DNA of 64,000 nucleotides from an uncultured Alsobacter sp. (GCF_945952055.1 NZ_CAMFHB010000001.1:186001-250000), one strand, 5' to 3'; counted from the stretch's first letter, positions 8,328 through 17,454 are shown. The notes: generated from the sequence alone by a model not told the origin. A program made the numbers and translations.

Positions 8328-8824
8328 TGAGCCTTGCCATGACCTCCGGCCCCGAGGGTCTCGACGTCGACCCGACGCGCGCGGGCAAGCCGCAGCAGAT
8401 CGTCACCTTCAAGGTCGAGGGCCGCACCTTCGGCGTCGACGTCGGCGCCGTGCGCGAGATCAAGGGCTGGCAACCGACCACGCCGCTGCCGAACGCTGCC
8501 GCCCACGTGCTCGGCGTGATCAACCTGCGCGGCGCGATCATCGCCGTCTACGATCTGCGCCAGCGGCTCGGCCTCGGCCCGTCGCCGGTCTCCCGCTCGT
8601 CCGTCGTGATCGTCCTCGATCTGGGCGAGCGCTATGGCGGGATCCTCGTCGACGCCGTCTCCGACATCGTCGACATCCTTCCCTCGGACCTGCGGCCTGC
8701 CCCGGACGTCGCGGGTGACGGCGACGACGTCCTGACCGCCCTTCTCGTGAAGGGCGACGACGTGGTCGCGTTGCTCGATCTGGCGGCGATCGTCCGCGAG
8801 ACGACGCACGACATGGCTGCGTGA
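8327..8824 (+). CDS. cheW: Chemotaxis adaptor CheW
   Basis: A 165-residue adaptor that couples receptors to CheA. It has the CheW double beta-barrel signatures: IVTFKVEGRTFGVDVGAVREI near the N terminus, LPNAAAHVLGVINLRGAIIAVYDLR in the middle and ILVDAVSDIVDI later. The ATG at 8327 overlaps the last base of the cheA stop; a GTG directly before it (8324) is also in frame. The preceding GGGAGCAG could serve as the ribosome site. Confidence 0.95.
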   Translation: MSLAMTSGPEGLDVDPTRAGKPQQIVTFKVEGRTFGVDVGAVREIKGWQPTTPLPNAAAHVLGVINLRGAIIAVYDLRQRLGLGPSPVSRSSVVIVLDLGERYGGILVDAVSDIVDILPSDLRPAPDVAGDGDDVLTALLVKGDDVVALLDLAAIVRETTHDMAA

Positions 8825-8863
8825 GCGGGGTCCCGAGAGGGCCTACGCAAGGGAGAGTGTTCA

Positions 8864-9712
8864 GTGTCAGCGCTACCCGCCGCCGTTGACGACGGCGATT
8901 TCGTCCTGTCGCAGCGTGACTTCGAGCTGATCGCCGGCATCGCCCGCGAGCAGGCCGGCATCGTGATCCGCGCCCACAAGATGGCGATGATCCGTGGCCG
9001 CCTGCTGCGCCGCCTGCGCGCGCTCCAGATGCGCTCCGTCGCCGAGTATTGCGAACTGCTGCGCGGTCCCGACGTGCACCGCGAGCTGCCGCAGTTGCTC
9101 AACGTGCTCACGACCAACCACACCGCCTTCTTCCGCGAGCGTCACCACTTCGACCACCTGCGGTCCCAGGCCATGCCCGAGATCGTGCAGCGTGCCCAGA
9201 AGGGCGACCAGCGCGTGCGGATCTGGTGTGCGGCGTCCTCGACCGGCGAGGAGCCCTACACCATCGCGGGGACGGTGATCGCGGCCCAGCCGCCCAAGAG
9301 CATCGACCTCAAGATCCTGGCGACCGACATCGACACCGACGTCCTCGCCAGGGCCGAGGCGGCCGAATACTCGCGCGAGGTCTACGAACGGTCGCCCGCC
9401 GACATGAAGCCGCTGCTGCAGGTGGAGCCTGCGGGCGGCGACATGGTGCGGATCGGGGCCAACCTGCGCCGGCTCCTGACCTTCCGGCAGCTGAACCTGA
9501 TCCAGCCCTGGCCGATGAAGGGGCCGTTCGACGCCATCTTCTGCCGCAACGTGATGATCTACTTCGACGGGCCGACCAAGAAGAGCATCGTCGACCGCTG
9601 CGTCGACATGCTCCGGCCCGGCGGATGGCTCTATCTCGGCCATTCCGAATCCCTGTCACCGCCGCATCCCTCGTTCGAGTTGATCGGCCGCACCGTCTAC
9701 CGGAGGCGCTGA
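8864..9712 (+). CDS. cheR: Chemoreceptor methyltransferase CheR
   Basis: A 282-residue S-adenosylmethionine-dependent methyltransferase that adds methyl groups to receptor glutamates. The small N-terminal helical domain covers about residues 10-80. The catalytic domain shows the SAM-binding motif WCAASSTGEEPYTIA and the family signature FCRNVMIYFD followed by GWLYLGHSES. GTG at 8864 is preceded by GGGAGAG. It is joined to cheD by a 1-base stop/start overlap, which suggests translational coupling. Confidence 0.96.
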   Translation: MSALPAAVDDGDFVLSQRDFELIAGIAREQAGIVIRAHKMAMIRGRLLRRLRALQMRSVAEYCELLRGPDVHRELPQLLNVLTTNHTAFFRERHHFDHLRSQAMPEIVQRAQKGDQRVRIWCAASSTGEEPYTIAGTVIAAQPPKSIDLKILATDIDTDVLARAEAAEYSREVYERSPADMKPLLQVEPAGGDMVRIGANLRRLLTFRQLNLIQPWPMKGPFDAIFCRNVMIYFDGPTKKSIVDRCVDMLRPGGWLYLGHSESLSPPHPSFELIGRTVYRRR

Positions 9713-10326
9713 TGGCGCTGTCGCCGACCTCCGCTCCTCCCGCACGGCGGTCCTTCCAGGACTCCACCGGCGCCACCCTGGTGAACGTCGCCCCCGGCGA
9801 CCACTACGTCACCGACGATCCCAACGAGGTCGTGGTGACGCTGCTGGGGTCGTGCGTGGCGGCCTGTGCCCGCGACACCCTGACCGGCGTGGGAGGGCTC
9901 AACCACTTCCTGCTGCCCACCAGCGACGCCCATGACCTGTCCCAGGGCGGCGACGAAGCCATGCGCTTCGGCGACTTCGCCATGGAAAAGCTGCTCAACA
10001 CCATCTACCGCCGCGGCGGCCAGCGCGGACGGATCGAGTTCAAGATCTTCGGCGGAGCCCGCGTGCTCGGCGGCAACTCCATGCTGAAGATCGGCGAACA
10101 GAACATCGCCTTCGTCGAGGACTTCCTGCGGACGGAAGGCTTCCCGATCGTCGCCCGTTCCGTTGGAGGGACGGCTCCGCGCCGCCTGAGGTTCCATCCG
10201 GCCACCGGACGGGCCTTCGTGCAGGAGCTGGATCGCACCAGCGCGGCGACGGTCACCACACAGGAAGAGAATTACCGGAAGACGATCACGCGTCGTGCAC
10301 CGGCTGGGGACGTGGAGTTCTTCTGA
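9712..10326 (+). CDS. cheD: Chemoreceptor glutamine deamidase CheD
   Basis: A 204-residue protein of the CheD family, which deamidates receptor glutamines and in some bacteria binds CheC. The catalytic cysteine is Cys48 in TLLGSCVAAC and the partner histidine is His65 in GLNHFLLP. FKIFGGARVLGG is another family signature. The ATG overlaps the cheR stop, and its own TGA overlaps the cheB ATG. No cheC is present in this operon. Confidence 0.95.
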   Translation: MALSPTSAPPARRSFQDSTGATLVNVAPGDHYVTDDPNEVVVTLLGSCVAACARDTLTGVGGLNHFLLPTSDAHDLSQGGDEAMRFGDFAMEKLLNTIYRRGGQRGRIEFKIFGGARVLGGNSMLKIGEQNIAFVEDFLRTEGFPIVARSVGGTAPRRLRFHPATGRAFVQELDRTSAATVTTQEENYRKTITRRAPAGDVEFF

Positions 10327-11450
10327 TGCGCAAGGGACCCCCCTACAAGGTCTTCGTCATCGACGACAGCCGGACCATCCGGCGTCTCATCGGTGCCATC
10401 GTGGACGAGACGGAAGGTCTCGTCCTCGCCGGCTCCGCCGAGAGCGCCGAGGACGCCTGGGACGTCCTGCGCCAGCCCAACATCGAGGTCGACGTGCTCT
10501 CGCTCGACATCGAGCTGCCGGGCATGAACGGCATCGACTTCCTGAAGAAGATCATGGCGGTCCGGCCGATGCCGGTGCTGGTGGTCTCGGGACACACCGA
10601 CTCCGCCGCGGATCTGACGGTGCAGGCGCTGGAGAACGGCGCGATCGACTGCATCCAGAAGCCGGACGGACGCCCGGCGGAAATCGACCGCTTCATCGCG
10701 GACACCGCGGCGGGCCTCGTCCGCGCCGCGGAAAGCAACCACCGCAATCACCAGTCGGCCCCCTCGCCCGCCGCGCCCCTGCAGACGATCCTGCGGTCGG
10801 CCCAGCCCCAGAGCGGCGGCGCGCTGGCCGATCCCGACACGATCGTGTGCATCGGCGCCTCGACCGGCGGCGTTCCCGCCGTGTGCCAGGTGGTGAGCGG
10901 GCTGGCGCCCGCGCCCTTCCCGATCGTGGTCGTGCAGCACATGCCGCCGAGCTTCACCTCGCGCCTGGCCGTACGCCTTCAGCAAACAACCGGATTGCCC
11001 TCGCTCGAGGCAACCGACAATGTCCGGCTGACGCCCGGCACGGTCTGGGTCGCGCCCGGCGGCCTGCACATGCGGATCGTGCGCAAGGCTTCCGGCTTCT
11101 ACGCGGCGCTCTCCGACGAGGCGCTGCACAGCGGCCACAAGCCGTCGATCGACATCCTGTTCGACAGCGCCGCACGCCAGGTCGGCGGCAGCGCCATCGG
11201 CGTCATCCTGACCGGCATGGGCCGCGACGGAGCCGAGGGCCTGCTCGCCATGCACAAGGCGGGCGCGTTTACGGTCGCTCAGGACGAATCGACGTCCGTT
11301 GTCTACGGCATGCCGAAGGTCGCCGCCCAGCTGGGTGCCGCCGACCAGATCCTGCCGCTCGAACGAATCGCCGACAGCGTCGTCGCTGTCGCCACGTCAG
11401 GCCGCGGGGCGCGCTTCGCCCGCAAGTCCATGGGAGCCCGCAATGGCTGA
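10326..11450 (+). CDS. cheB: Chemotaxis methylesterase CheB
   Basis: A 374-residue two-domain protein. The receiver has the phosphoacceptor Asp61 in LSLDIELPGMNG. The C-terminal esterase has the catalytic triad Ser179 (GASTGG), His205 (QHMPPSF) and Asp301 (GMGRDGAEG). An Ala/Pro/Ser-rich linker lies at about 135-165. It demethylates receptors in adaptation, opposing CheR. The stop overlaps the start of the following cheY by 8 bases. Confidence 0.97.
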   Translation: MRKGPPYKVFVIDDSRTIRRLIGAIVDETEGLVLAGSAESAEDAWDVLRQPNIEVDVLSLDIELPGMNGIDFLKKIMAVRPMPVLVVSGHTDSAADLTVQALENGAIDCIQKPDGRPAEIDRFIADTAAGLVRAAESNHRNHQSAPSPAAPLQTILRSAQPQSGGALADPDTIVCIGASTGGVPAVCQVVSGLAPAPFPIVVVQHMPPSFTSRLAVRLQQTTGLPSLEATDNVRLTPGTVWVAPGGLHMRIVRKASGFYAALSDEALHSGHKPSIDILFDSAARQVGGSAIGVILTGMGRDGAEGLLAMHKAGAFTVAQDESTSVVYGMPKVAAQLGAADQILPLERIADSVVAVATSGRGARFARKSMGARNG

Positions 11451-11829
11451 TCTGAAGTCGAAGAAGGTTCTGGTCGTCGACGACCAGAAGAGCATGCGCG
11501 GCCTCGTCCGCTTCGCCCTGTTGCAGATGGGGATGGAGACCGTGGACGGCGCCGAGTCGGGCGAAGAGGCCATCAAGAAGCTCACGCAGGTGCGCTACGA
11601 CCTGGTGATCACCGACCTGCACATGGGCGGGATCTCCGGCCTCGGCCTGCTGAAGGCGATCCGTTCGCATCCCGTGCTCAAGGGCACGCCGGTCATCATG
11701 GCCACGAGCGAGACCTCGTCGGACACGGTGCGGCAGGCCAAGACCGCCGGCGTCGACGCGTTCATCCTGAAGCCCGTGGAGCCGAACGCGCTCCAGTCGC
11801 GGGTCAAGACGGTGCTCAAGGTCGCCTGA
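11443..11829 (+). CDS. cheY: Chemotaxis response regulator CheY
   Basis: A 128-residue single receiver. The acidic pair is in VVDDQKSMR, the phosphoacceptor is Asp58 in LVITDLHMGG, the switch residues lie in IMATSET and the conserved lysine in FILKPVEP. The start at 11443 sits inside the end of cheB, with a plausible ribosome site in the preceding GGGAGCC. As the last gene of the operon, followed by a terminator, it is the likely motor-binding output protein. Confidence 0.95.
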   Translation: MADLKSKKVLVVDDQKSMRGLVRFALLQMGMETVDGAESGEEAIKKLTQVRYDLVITDLHMGGISGLGLLKAIRSHPVLKGTPVIMATSETSSDTVRQAKTAGVDAFILKPVEPNALQSRVKTVLKVA

Positions 11830-11856
11830 CCTCCAGCTATCGCCTCGCAACCTTTC

Positions 11857-11892
11857 ACGGCCGGCGCCCTTCGCGCCGGCCGTGGCGTTTTC
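11857..11892 (+). terminator. Rho-independent terminator of the chemotaxis operon
   Basis: ACGGCCGGCGC (11857-11867) pairs perfectly with 11873-11883 around a 5-base loop, followed by GGCGTTTTC. It lies 28 bases after the cheY stop. The convergent transporter gene ends at 11891, inside the tail of the hairpin. Confidence 0.85.
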
Positions 11893-12775
11893 AGGATGCC
11901 GTCCGGCGTGCCGACAAGGCTTCCCACAGGAAGAGCCCCACGCCCGACGCGAGGATCAGGCCCGCGCCGAGGAAGACCCCGGGGCGCGGGATCTCCGCGA
12001 AGATCATGAAGCCCCAGACGAAGGCCCAGATCAGCCCGCTGTACTCGAAGGGGGCGATGGCGGAGGCCGGTGCGTGGCGGAAGCCCTCGAACACCAGGAA
12101 CTGGCCGGCGCCCCCCATGATGCCGAGGAGCGCCATGACGGCGAAATGATGCAAGGTCGGCGTCTGCCAGACCCAGGGCAGCGCGATGGCGCATGCCACG
12201 GCGAACAGCAGGTTGGACGCCGTCATCGTCGTGGTGGTGAGCTCGGTCCGGGCGATGATGCGCACCAGGATGGTCGTCCATGCCCAGGTGAAGGCCCCCG
12301 TCAGCGCCAGCACGGCCGGCACGAGCGACACCGAGCCGCTGGGGTCCACCGCCAGCACCACGCCGCCGAAACCGATGAGCGCCGCGACCCAGCGTGCCGC
12401 CGTGACCTTCTCGCGCAGGATCAGGAACGAGAGCAGGACGACGAAGATCGGCGCGGCGAAGTAGAGCGTCACGAGGTCGGCGAGCGGCAGGTCGCGGGCG
12501 GCCGTGTAGTAGCTCAGCCACGCCACCAGGATCATCGCCGAGCGCACCAGCAGCATGGTGCGGGCCCGGTTCCTGAGCGTCGCCTCCAGGCTGCGGCCCC
12601 GGGTCGCCACGAGCGCGATGGCCAGGATGAAGAGACTGCGCACGAACAGGATCTCGAAGACCGAGTAGTGCACCACCAGCCACTTCACGATGGCGTCCTG
12701 CGCGCTGAAGGCGGCATAGCCGGCGATGGCCAGGCCGATGCCGGTCATCACGCTCGATCGTTCGGAGGGGGACAT
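11891..12775 (-). CDS. EamA/DMT-family membrane transporter
   Basis: A 294-residue inner-membrane protein with about ten hydrophobic helices arranged as two EamA repeats. Short stretches such as YYTAARDLPLADLVTLYFAAP and the matching FEGFRHAPASAIAPFEYSGL are typical of the drug/metabolite transporter superfamily. Members export amino acids, drugs or other small metabolites; the substrate cannot be inferred. ATG 12775 is chosen over an in-frame upstream start at 12874 because the upstream 33 residues are polar and unlike the family. ATG 12748 is a further possibility. It converges on the chemotaxis operon. Confidence 0.85.
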   Translation of the reverse strand: MSPSERSSVMTGIGLAIAGYAAFSAQDAIVKWLVVHYSVFEILFVRSLFILAIALVATRGRSLEATLRNRARTMLLVRSAMILVAWLSYYTAARDLPLADLVTLYFAAPIFVVLLSFLILREKVTAARWVAALIGFGGVVLAVDPSGSVSLVPAVLALTGAFTWAWTTILVRIIARTELTTTTMTASNLLFAVACAIALPWVWQTPTLHHFAVMALLGIMGGAGQFLVFEGFRHAPASAIAPFEYSGLIWAFVWGFMIFAEIPRPGVFLGAGLILASGVGLFLWEALSARRTAS

Positions 12776-12943
12776 GCGCGACGCCGCGACGGAGGGACGC
12801 TCCTTCCTACCGGTCGGCCGTCCTCCTGCCAACAGCACGCCGGCCCGGATGGCCGTGCATCGCGACGAGGTCACGCGGCGGCCTGCCGCGAGGCCGCGGG
12901 CGTTTCACGCGCTGCTGGGTGACCAGCTCGGGCGGCACTCGCC

Positions 12944-14161
12944 TCAGAGCGGCGCGAGTGGCCTCGCCTCGACCGGTTCGGTGTTCTCCGGCGCCGGCGG
13001 GGCGGCCTTGCGGGCCGCGTCCACGGTGGGGTCGATGAAGGACTGCGCCTGCTGGGCGCCGGCGCCCTCGGTGACCTTCGGAGCCTCGGCGAGCTGGGCA
13101 CCGATGGTTTTCACCACCGTCGGGGCCTCGGCGAAGGTGCCGTGGCGCAGCAGGTCCGAGGACCCGGTGCCCTTCAGGTCGTAGACGCGCACGTTCAAGC
13201 CCAGCAGCTCGTCCAGGTGCTTCTTGTTGTCGAGGTCCAGGGCGCCGAGGCGCGTGCGGCTGCCCGCCAGGGTCGCCGACACCGACAGGGCGCGGTCGTC
13301 GGCCGCCGCGAAGACCGAGACTCGGGCGACGTTGCCGACGCGCGCCATCTGCGCACGGAACACGTCGAGGTCGATGTCGGGTGCCGCCAGCATCACTTCG
13401 CCGATGTGGCCGCCGAGATCGGCGCGCCCGGCGATGCCAGCCTGGCGCAGCGATTCCATGGCCAGCCACGTGCCCATGGAGTGGGCGAGGATGTGGACGC
13501 GCCCGACGCCGGGCGTCGCGGCGAGATCCTGCAGCAGCTTGTCCAACGGATCGCGCGAGGCGGTGGCGCTTTCCTTGTCGCTTCCATAGGCGAGCAGCTG
13601 GCTCCGCGAGGGCCAGGTGAACAGCACCGGCACGCCGGTGAAGTTGCCGTCGGCGACGATCTGCGCCAGTCGGAAGCGGGCCTCGTCGTAGCTGGTGTTG
13701 AAGCCGTGGACGAAGACGAGGACGTCGCGGCTCACCCCGATGCGTCCGGACACCTGGGCCGCGACCTGCTGCTGGAAGCTTTCGGGCTCGATCCGCCGCT
13801 CGCCGACCACCACGAAATGGCGGGAGCGGCTTTCCGGCGTGATCGACGGACGCTCGATGGCGCCGGGCTCATGGCCTGGGGGGATGCTGACCGAGGTGAT
13901 CGAGAACCGGGCGTTGCGGGAGGTCTCCCCGGTGCCGCCTTCCTTGTTCGACTTGCGGGTCGACGCCACGAAGATCTGGACCGTGCGCGCCTGGGCGGCC
14001 TGAGCCGAGGAGAACAGGCCCGTAGATCCCGTCACGGTGTCCATCGTGCCGGCGCAGCCGGCCAGGGGACCAGCCAGGACGGCCAGCCCGCAGGCCAGCA
14101 TGGCGGCTCGCTTCAAGCGGCCGGCGGAGGAAACGAACGTATCGGTCGCGCCGAGGGGCAC
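12944..14161 (-). CDS. DUF900 alpha/beta-hydrolase lipoprotein (first of two tandem paralogues)
   Basis: About 405 residues. RLKRAAMLACGLAVLAGPLAGC is a lipoprotein-type signal with a lipobox cysteine. The DUF900 fold follows: VQIFVASTR near the start, DVLVFVHGFNTSYDEARFR for the oxyanion region, and the nucleophile elbow AHSMGTW. The family is an uncharacterised esterase-like group, presumably envelope-attached here. The C terminus is Ala/Pro-rich. The GTG at 14161 follows GGGAG; a TTG at 14179 and an ATG at 14101 are alternatives. The next gene upstream on the same strand is a clear paralogue. Confidence 0.8.
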   Translation of the reverse strand: MPLGATDTFVSSAGRLKRAAMLACGLAVLAGPLAGCAGTMDTVTGSTGLFSSAQAAQARTVQIFVASTRKSNKEGGTGETSRNARFSITSVSIPPGHEPGAIERPSITPESRSRHFVVVGERRIEPESFQQQVAAQVSGRIGVSRDVLVFVHGFNTSYDEARFRLAQIVADGNFTGVPVLFTWPSRSQLLAYGSDKESATASRDPLDKLLQDLAATPGVGRVHILAHSMGTWLAMESLRQAGIAGRADLGGHIGEVMLAAPDIDLDVFRAQMARVGNVARVSVFAAADDRALSVSATLAGSRTRLGALDLDNKKHLDELLGLNVRVYDLKGTGSSDLLRHGTFAEAPTVVKTIGAQLAEAPKVTEGAGAQQAQSFIDPTVDAARKAAPPAPENTEPVEARPLAPL

Positions 14162-14352
14162 GGCGAAACTCCCATGCAAGCGGGCGTTGTTGCCGGGATG
14201 GAGGCGCTTCTCGCGCCCGGTCCGGTCCGCCGGTGATGATCCGCGAAAGTTACCCGATCGTGAACGCGCTGGATGGCTTTGCAGTCATCGCGGCGCACCG
14301 GGCGGAGTTGCCAGCCGATCGTGACGCAAATGGGACGCGACCGGCTCGGGTT

Positions 14353-15555
14353 TCAGTTTTCGTCGACGGCTATGGGATTTTGGCCACTCAGCGCCTTCAC
14401 CGGCGCGGCCACGACGCCGCCGGCGACGCTGCCCACCGTGCTGCCCAGCGACGAGCCGACCACGACGATGCTTTCGCCGATGGTGGCGCCGCGGCCCTTG
14501 ATGCCGCCGTCGTCGGCCAGCCGCGAGCCGATCAGCTTCACGACGTCGGGCGATGCGGCGAACTTGCCGTGGCCCAGCCGGTCGCTGGTCTTCAAGTCGC
14601 TGAGGTCGAACACCGTGATGTTCATGGCCTCGAGGCGCTTGGCGATCTCGGGATCGTCCACCGTGAAGGCGCCGGCCCGCTGCGTGCTGCCCCAGACGAG
14701 CTTGGAGAAGCCCAGGGCCTTGTCGTCCTTGGACACGAAGATCGTGATGGGCAGCCTCTGCTGACCCACGACCTGCAGCTGGCGCCGGAACACGTCGATG
14801 TCGATGTCGGGGGCGGCCATCATGACCTGGCCGAGCTTGCCGCCGAAGCGCCCGTCGCCCCGGATCGCCGCCTGGCGGAGCGTCTCCACCATCAGGAAAT
14901 TGCCCATGCTGTGGGCCAGGATGTCGAACTTGCGCGCGCCGGTCTTGCTGGCGATCCCACGCAGCGTCGCTTCGAGGTCGTCGCGCGAATAGACGGCGCT
15001 TTCCCGGTCGTAGGGATAGGCCAGCAGCTCGCCGCGCGAGGGCCAGGTGAACAGCACCGGCACGCCCTTGAACCCGGAATCGTGGACGATCTGGGCCAGC
15101 CGGTAGACGGCCTCCTCGTAGCGGGTGTTGTAGCCGTGGATGAAGACCAGGACGTCGCGATCGGCCGCGGGCTTCGCCGCGATCGCCTTGCGGATGCCGT
15201 CGAAGAACGCATCCGGCGGGGTGAGATCGCGGCTGACCGTGACGAAGTTGATCTTGGGGTCGCCCGGGCTGCGGCTCGGCCACTCGATCTCGCCGGTCTT
15301 GTGGGCACCCGGCACCGAGACGACCATGCTGGCGTGGTTGACGGTCTTGGCGCGGTCGCCGCCGAACATGCGGTCGGGCTCGGCCTGGTTCGGCGCCCGC
15401 GTCGTCGCGACGAAGATCTTCACCGGCCGGGCGTCCGGCGGAAGCGAACTCGCCGCCACCGGGTTGAGAACGTCCTTCGGCAATCCGCCGCAGGCGGCCA
15501 TGGTGAGGCAGAGGCCGACACAGGCCAGAATACGCAACACGCCCCGGGGGTTCAT
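14353..15555 (-). CDS. DUF900 alpha/beta-hydrolase lipoprotein (second of two tandem paralogues)
   Basis: A 400-residue protein with a lipoprotein signal (MNPRGVLRILACVGLCLTMA followed by the AC lipobox). The same DUF900 core as its neighbour is present: KIFVATTRAPNQ, DVLVFIHGYNTRYEEAVYR, PVLFTWPSRGELLAYPYD and the nucleophile elbow AHSMGNF. Shared blocks such as MMAAPDIDIDVFR point to a local duplication. The two genes diverge most at the C terminus. ATG 15555 is used because it opens the signal peptide; ATG 15585 is also in frame. It is divergent from meaB, with about 180 bases between the start codons. Confidence 0.85.
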   Translation of the reverse strand: MNPRGVLRILACVGLCLTMAACGGLPKDVLNPVAASSLPPDARPVKIFVATTRAPNQAEPDRMFGGDRAKTVNHASMVVSVPGAHKTGEIEWPSRSPGDPKINFVTVSRDLTPPDAFFDGIRKAIAAKPAADRDVLVFIHGYNTRYEEAVYRLAQIVHDSGFKGVPVLFTWPSRGELLAYPYDRESAVYSRDDLEATLRGIASKTGARKFDILAHSMGNFLMVETLRQAAIRGDGRFGGKLGQVMMAAPDIDIDVFRRQLQVVGQQRLPITIFVSKDDKALGFSKLVWGSTQRAGAFTVDDPEIAKRLEAMNITVFDLSDLKTSDRLGHGKFAASPDVVKLIGSRLADDGGIKGRGATIGESIVVVGSSLGSTVGSVAGGVVAAPVKALSGQNPIAVDEN

Positions 15556-15736
15556 CGCACGCCACTCGCCGCTGAGAGGTCCCATCGATAGCCAAGCCCC
15601 AGCCCCCGGTCAAACATCGGCGTTCGTGCAACCGTCGAGAGCAGCCCTCGGCCGGCGGGATTCTAGCGGGTGTGCCCGCGCGGTATCAGGTGACGGCCCG
15701 GTTGAACCGCGCCGGGCCCCGTCGTAAGCCAGTCCA

Positions 15737-16735
15737 ATGCCGCCCGCCCCGCCCGTCATCGACATCGCAGAGCTCGCCCGACGCATCCGCAGCGGCGACC
15801 GCGCGGCGCTGGCCAAGGCGATCACGCTCGTCGAGTCCCGCCGGGCCGACCACCAGGCGGCCGCGCGGGGCCTCGTGCAGTCCCTCCTGCCGGACACGGG
15901 CCGGGCGATACGGGTCGGCGTCACCGGTGTCCCCGGCGTGGGCAAGTCAACGACCATCGATACCCTGGGCTCGAACCTCACGGCCGCCGGCCATCGCGTG
16001 GCCGTGCTGGCGGTCGATCCGTCGTCCAGCCGGACCGGCGGGTCGATCCTGGGCGACAAGACGCGGATGGCCAGGCTGGCCGTCGATCCAGCCGCGTTCA
16101 TCAGGCCCTCGCCCTCGTCCGGCACGCTCGGCGGTGTCGCCGCGCGCACCCGAGAGACCATGCTCCTGTGCGAGGCGGCCGGTTTCGACGTGATCCTGGT
16201 GGAGACGGTGGGGATCGGCCAGTCGGAGACGACCGTCGCCGACATGACGGACCTGTTCCTCGTCCTGATGCTTCCCGGCGCCGGCGACGAACTCCAGGGG
16301 ATCAAGAAGGGCGTGCTGGAACTGGCCGACATCATCGCCGTCAACAAGGCCGAGGGCGAGGGACTGCCGCGCGCCCGGTCCGCGGCGGCCGAGTACAAGG
16401 CCGCCCTCCACATCCTCGCGCCGTCCTCTCCCAACTGGACGCCGGCCGTGGTGCTGATCTCCGGCCTTGCCAACGAAGGGCTGGAGGGCCTCTGGCAGCT
16501 CGTTCTCGAGCATCGCCGGCGCCTCACGGCCACCGGTGAATTCCAGGCCCGCCGGCGCCAGCAGCAGACGCGCTGGATGTGGACGATGATCGAGGACCGC
16601 CTCATGGAGCGCCTGCGCACCAGTCCGGCCGTGCGGGCCCGCATGCCCGGCCTGGAGAAGGAGGTCGCCCAGGGGACCCTGTCCCCGACCGTGGCGGCGG
16701 AAGAGGCCCTGCAGTTGATGGGCCTGGCTCCGTGA
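15737..16735 (+). CDS. meaB: Methylmalonyl-CoA mutase-associated GTPase MeaB
   Basis: A 332-residue G3E-family GTPase that loads and protects the adenosylcobalamin cofactor of methylmalonyl-CoA mutase. The P-loop GVPGVGKST lies at about 62-70, with VDPSSSRTGGSILGDKTRM downstream as in MeaB/ArgK. VETVGIGQSE and the NKAEG guanine-specificity motif follow, with a C-terminal dimerisation arm. The mutase subunits are encoded 20 kb away on the other strand. Its TGA overlaps the GTG of the next gene. Confidence 0.95.
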   Translation: MPPAPPVIDIAELARRIRSGDRAALAKAITLVESRRADHQAAARGLVQSLLPDTGRAIRVGVTGVPGVGKSTTIDTLGSNLTAAGHRVAVLAVDPSSSRTGGSILGDKTRMARLAVDPAAFIRPSPSSGTLGGVAARTRETMLLCEAAGFDVILVETVGIGQSETTVADMTDLFLVLMLPGAGDELQGIKKGVLELADIIAVNKAEGEGLPRARSAAAEYKAALHILAPSSPNWTPAVVLISGLANEGLEGLWQLVLEHRRRLTATGEFQARRRQQQTRWMWTMIEDRLMERLRTSPAVRARMPGLEKEVAQGTLSPTVAAEEALQLMGLAP

Positions 16736-17397
16736 CGCCGGCGGACGACCCCATCGTGCTGGTGACGGGCTTCGGCCCCTATCCGCGCGTCCGCGTCAAT
16801 CCCACGGGATCCCTCGCCGCCCGGATCGGCCGGTCGCGGCGGTTCTCGCGGTTCGGCCTGGCGGTGCGGGCCCATGTGTTCGAAACGTCCTACGCCGCCG
16901 CCGGGCGCGACATCGGGCCGCTGCTGGAGCAACTGGCTCCCGTGGCGTGCCTGCATCTCGGCCTCGCGCCGCGCGCCCCGAAGGTCCGCGTCGAGACCCG
17001 CGCGGAAAACCGCACCCGCAGCCTCGCGGTCGACGTCCGCGGCAGGCTTCCCGGTCGACGGGCGTTGGTCCCGCAGGGGCCGTCGACGCTGCGGGGGCAC
17101 GCTCTGGCGGGCCCGGCGCGGGCGGCCTTCGCGCGCGCCGGCATCCCGGCCCGCCTGTCCCGGGACGCGGGGGCCTATCTCTGCAACGCCGTCTACTACT
17201 GGTCGCTGCTGGCCGCCGCGGGCGACGCGCCCGGCCGGCCGGTGCTGTTCGTGCACCTGCCCTGGCCGGCCCCACGGGCCGGGGAACGGCCGGCCGGACG
17301 GCGGCGTCGCACGTCGCGGCCGCCCACGGTCGATGCCATGGCACGCGCGCTGGAGGCCCTCGCCCTGGCGCTCGGAGCCGCCGGCAGGCGTGTGTGA
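16732..17397 (+). CDS. pcp: Pyroglutamyl-peptidase I-like cysteine peptidase
   Basis: A 221-residue protein of peptidase family C15, which removes N-terminal pyroglutamate from peptides. It starts ILVTGFGPYPRVRVNPTG-like (seen as IVLVTGFGPYPRVRVNPTG). The nucleophile region is DAGAYLCNAVYYWSL and the catalytic histidine lies in VLFVHLPWP. The C-terminal third is unusually rich in Arg and Ala compared with textbook members, so specificity may differ. GTG at 16732 overlaps the meaB stop, and ureE begins 57 bases after it. Confidence 0.8.
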   Translation: MTPADDPIVLVTGFGPYPRVRVNPTGSLAARIGRSRRFSRFGLAVRAHVFETSYAAAGRDIGPLLEQLAPVACLHLGLAPRAPKVRVETRAENRTRSLAVDVRGRLPGRRALVPQGPSTLRGHALAGPARAAFARAGIPARLSRDAGAYLCNAVYYWSLLAAAGDAPGRPVLFVHLPWPAPRAGERPAGRRRRTSRPPTVDAMARALEALALALGAAGRRV

Positions 17398-17454
17398 CGC
17401 CGAAGGCCGTGCTATCCAGAGGCCCAGTTGGACAGTCCTGACGAGGAATTCCCC

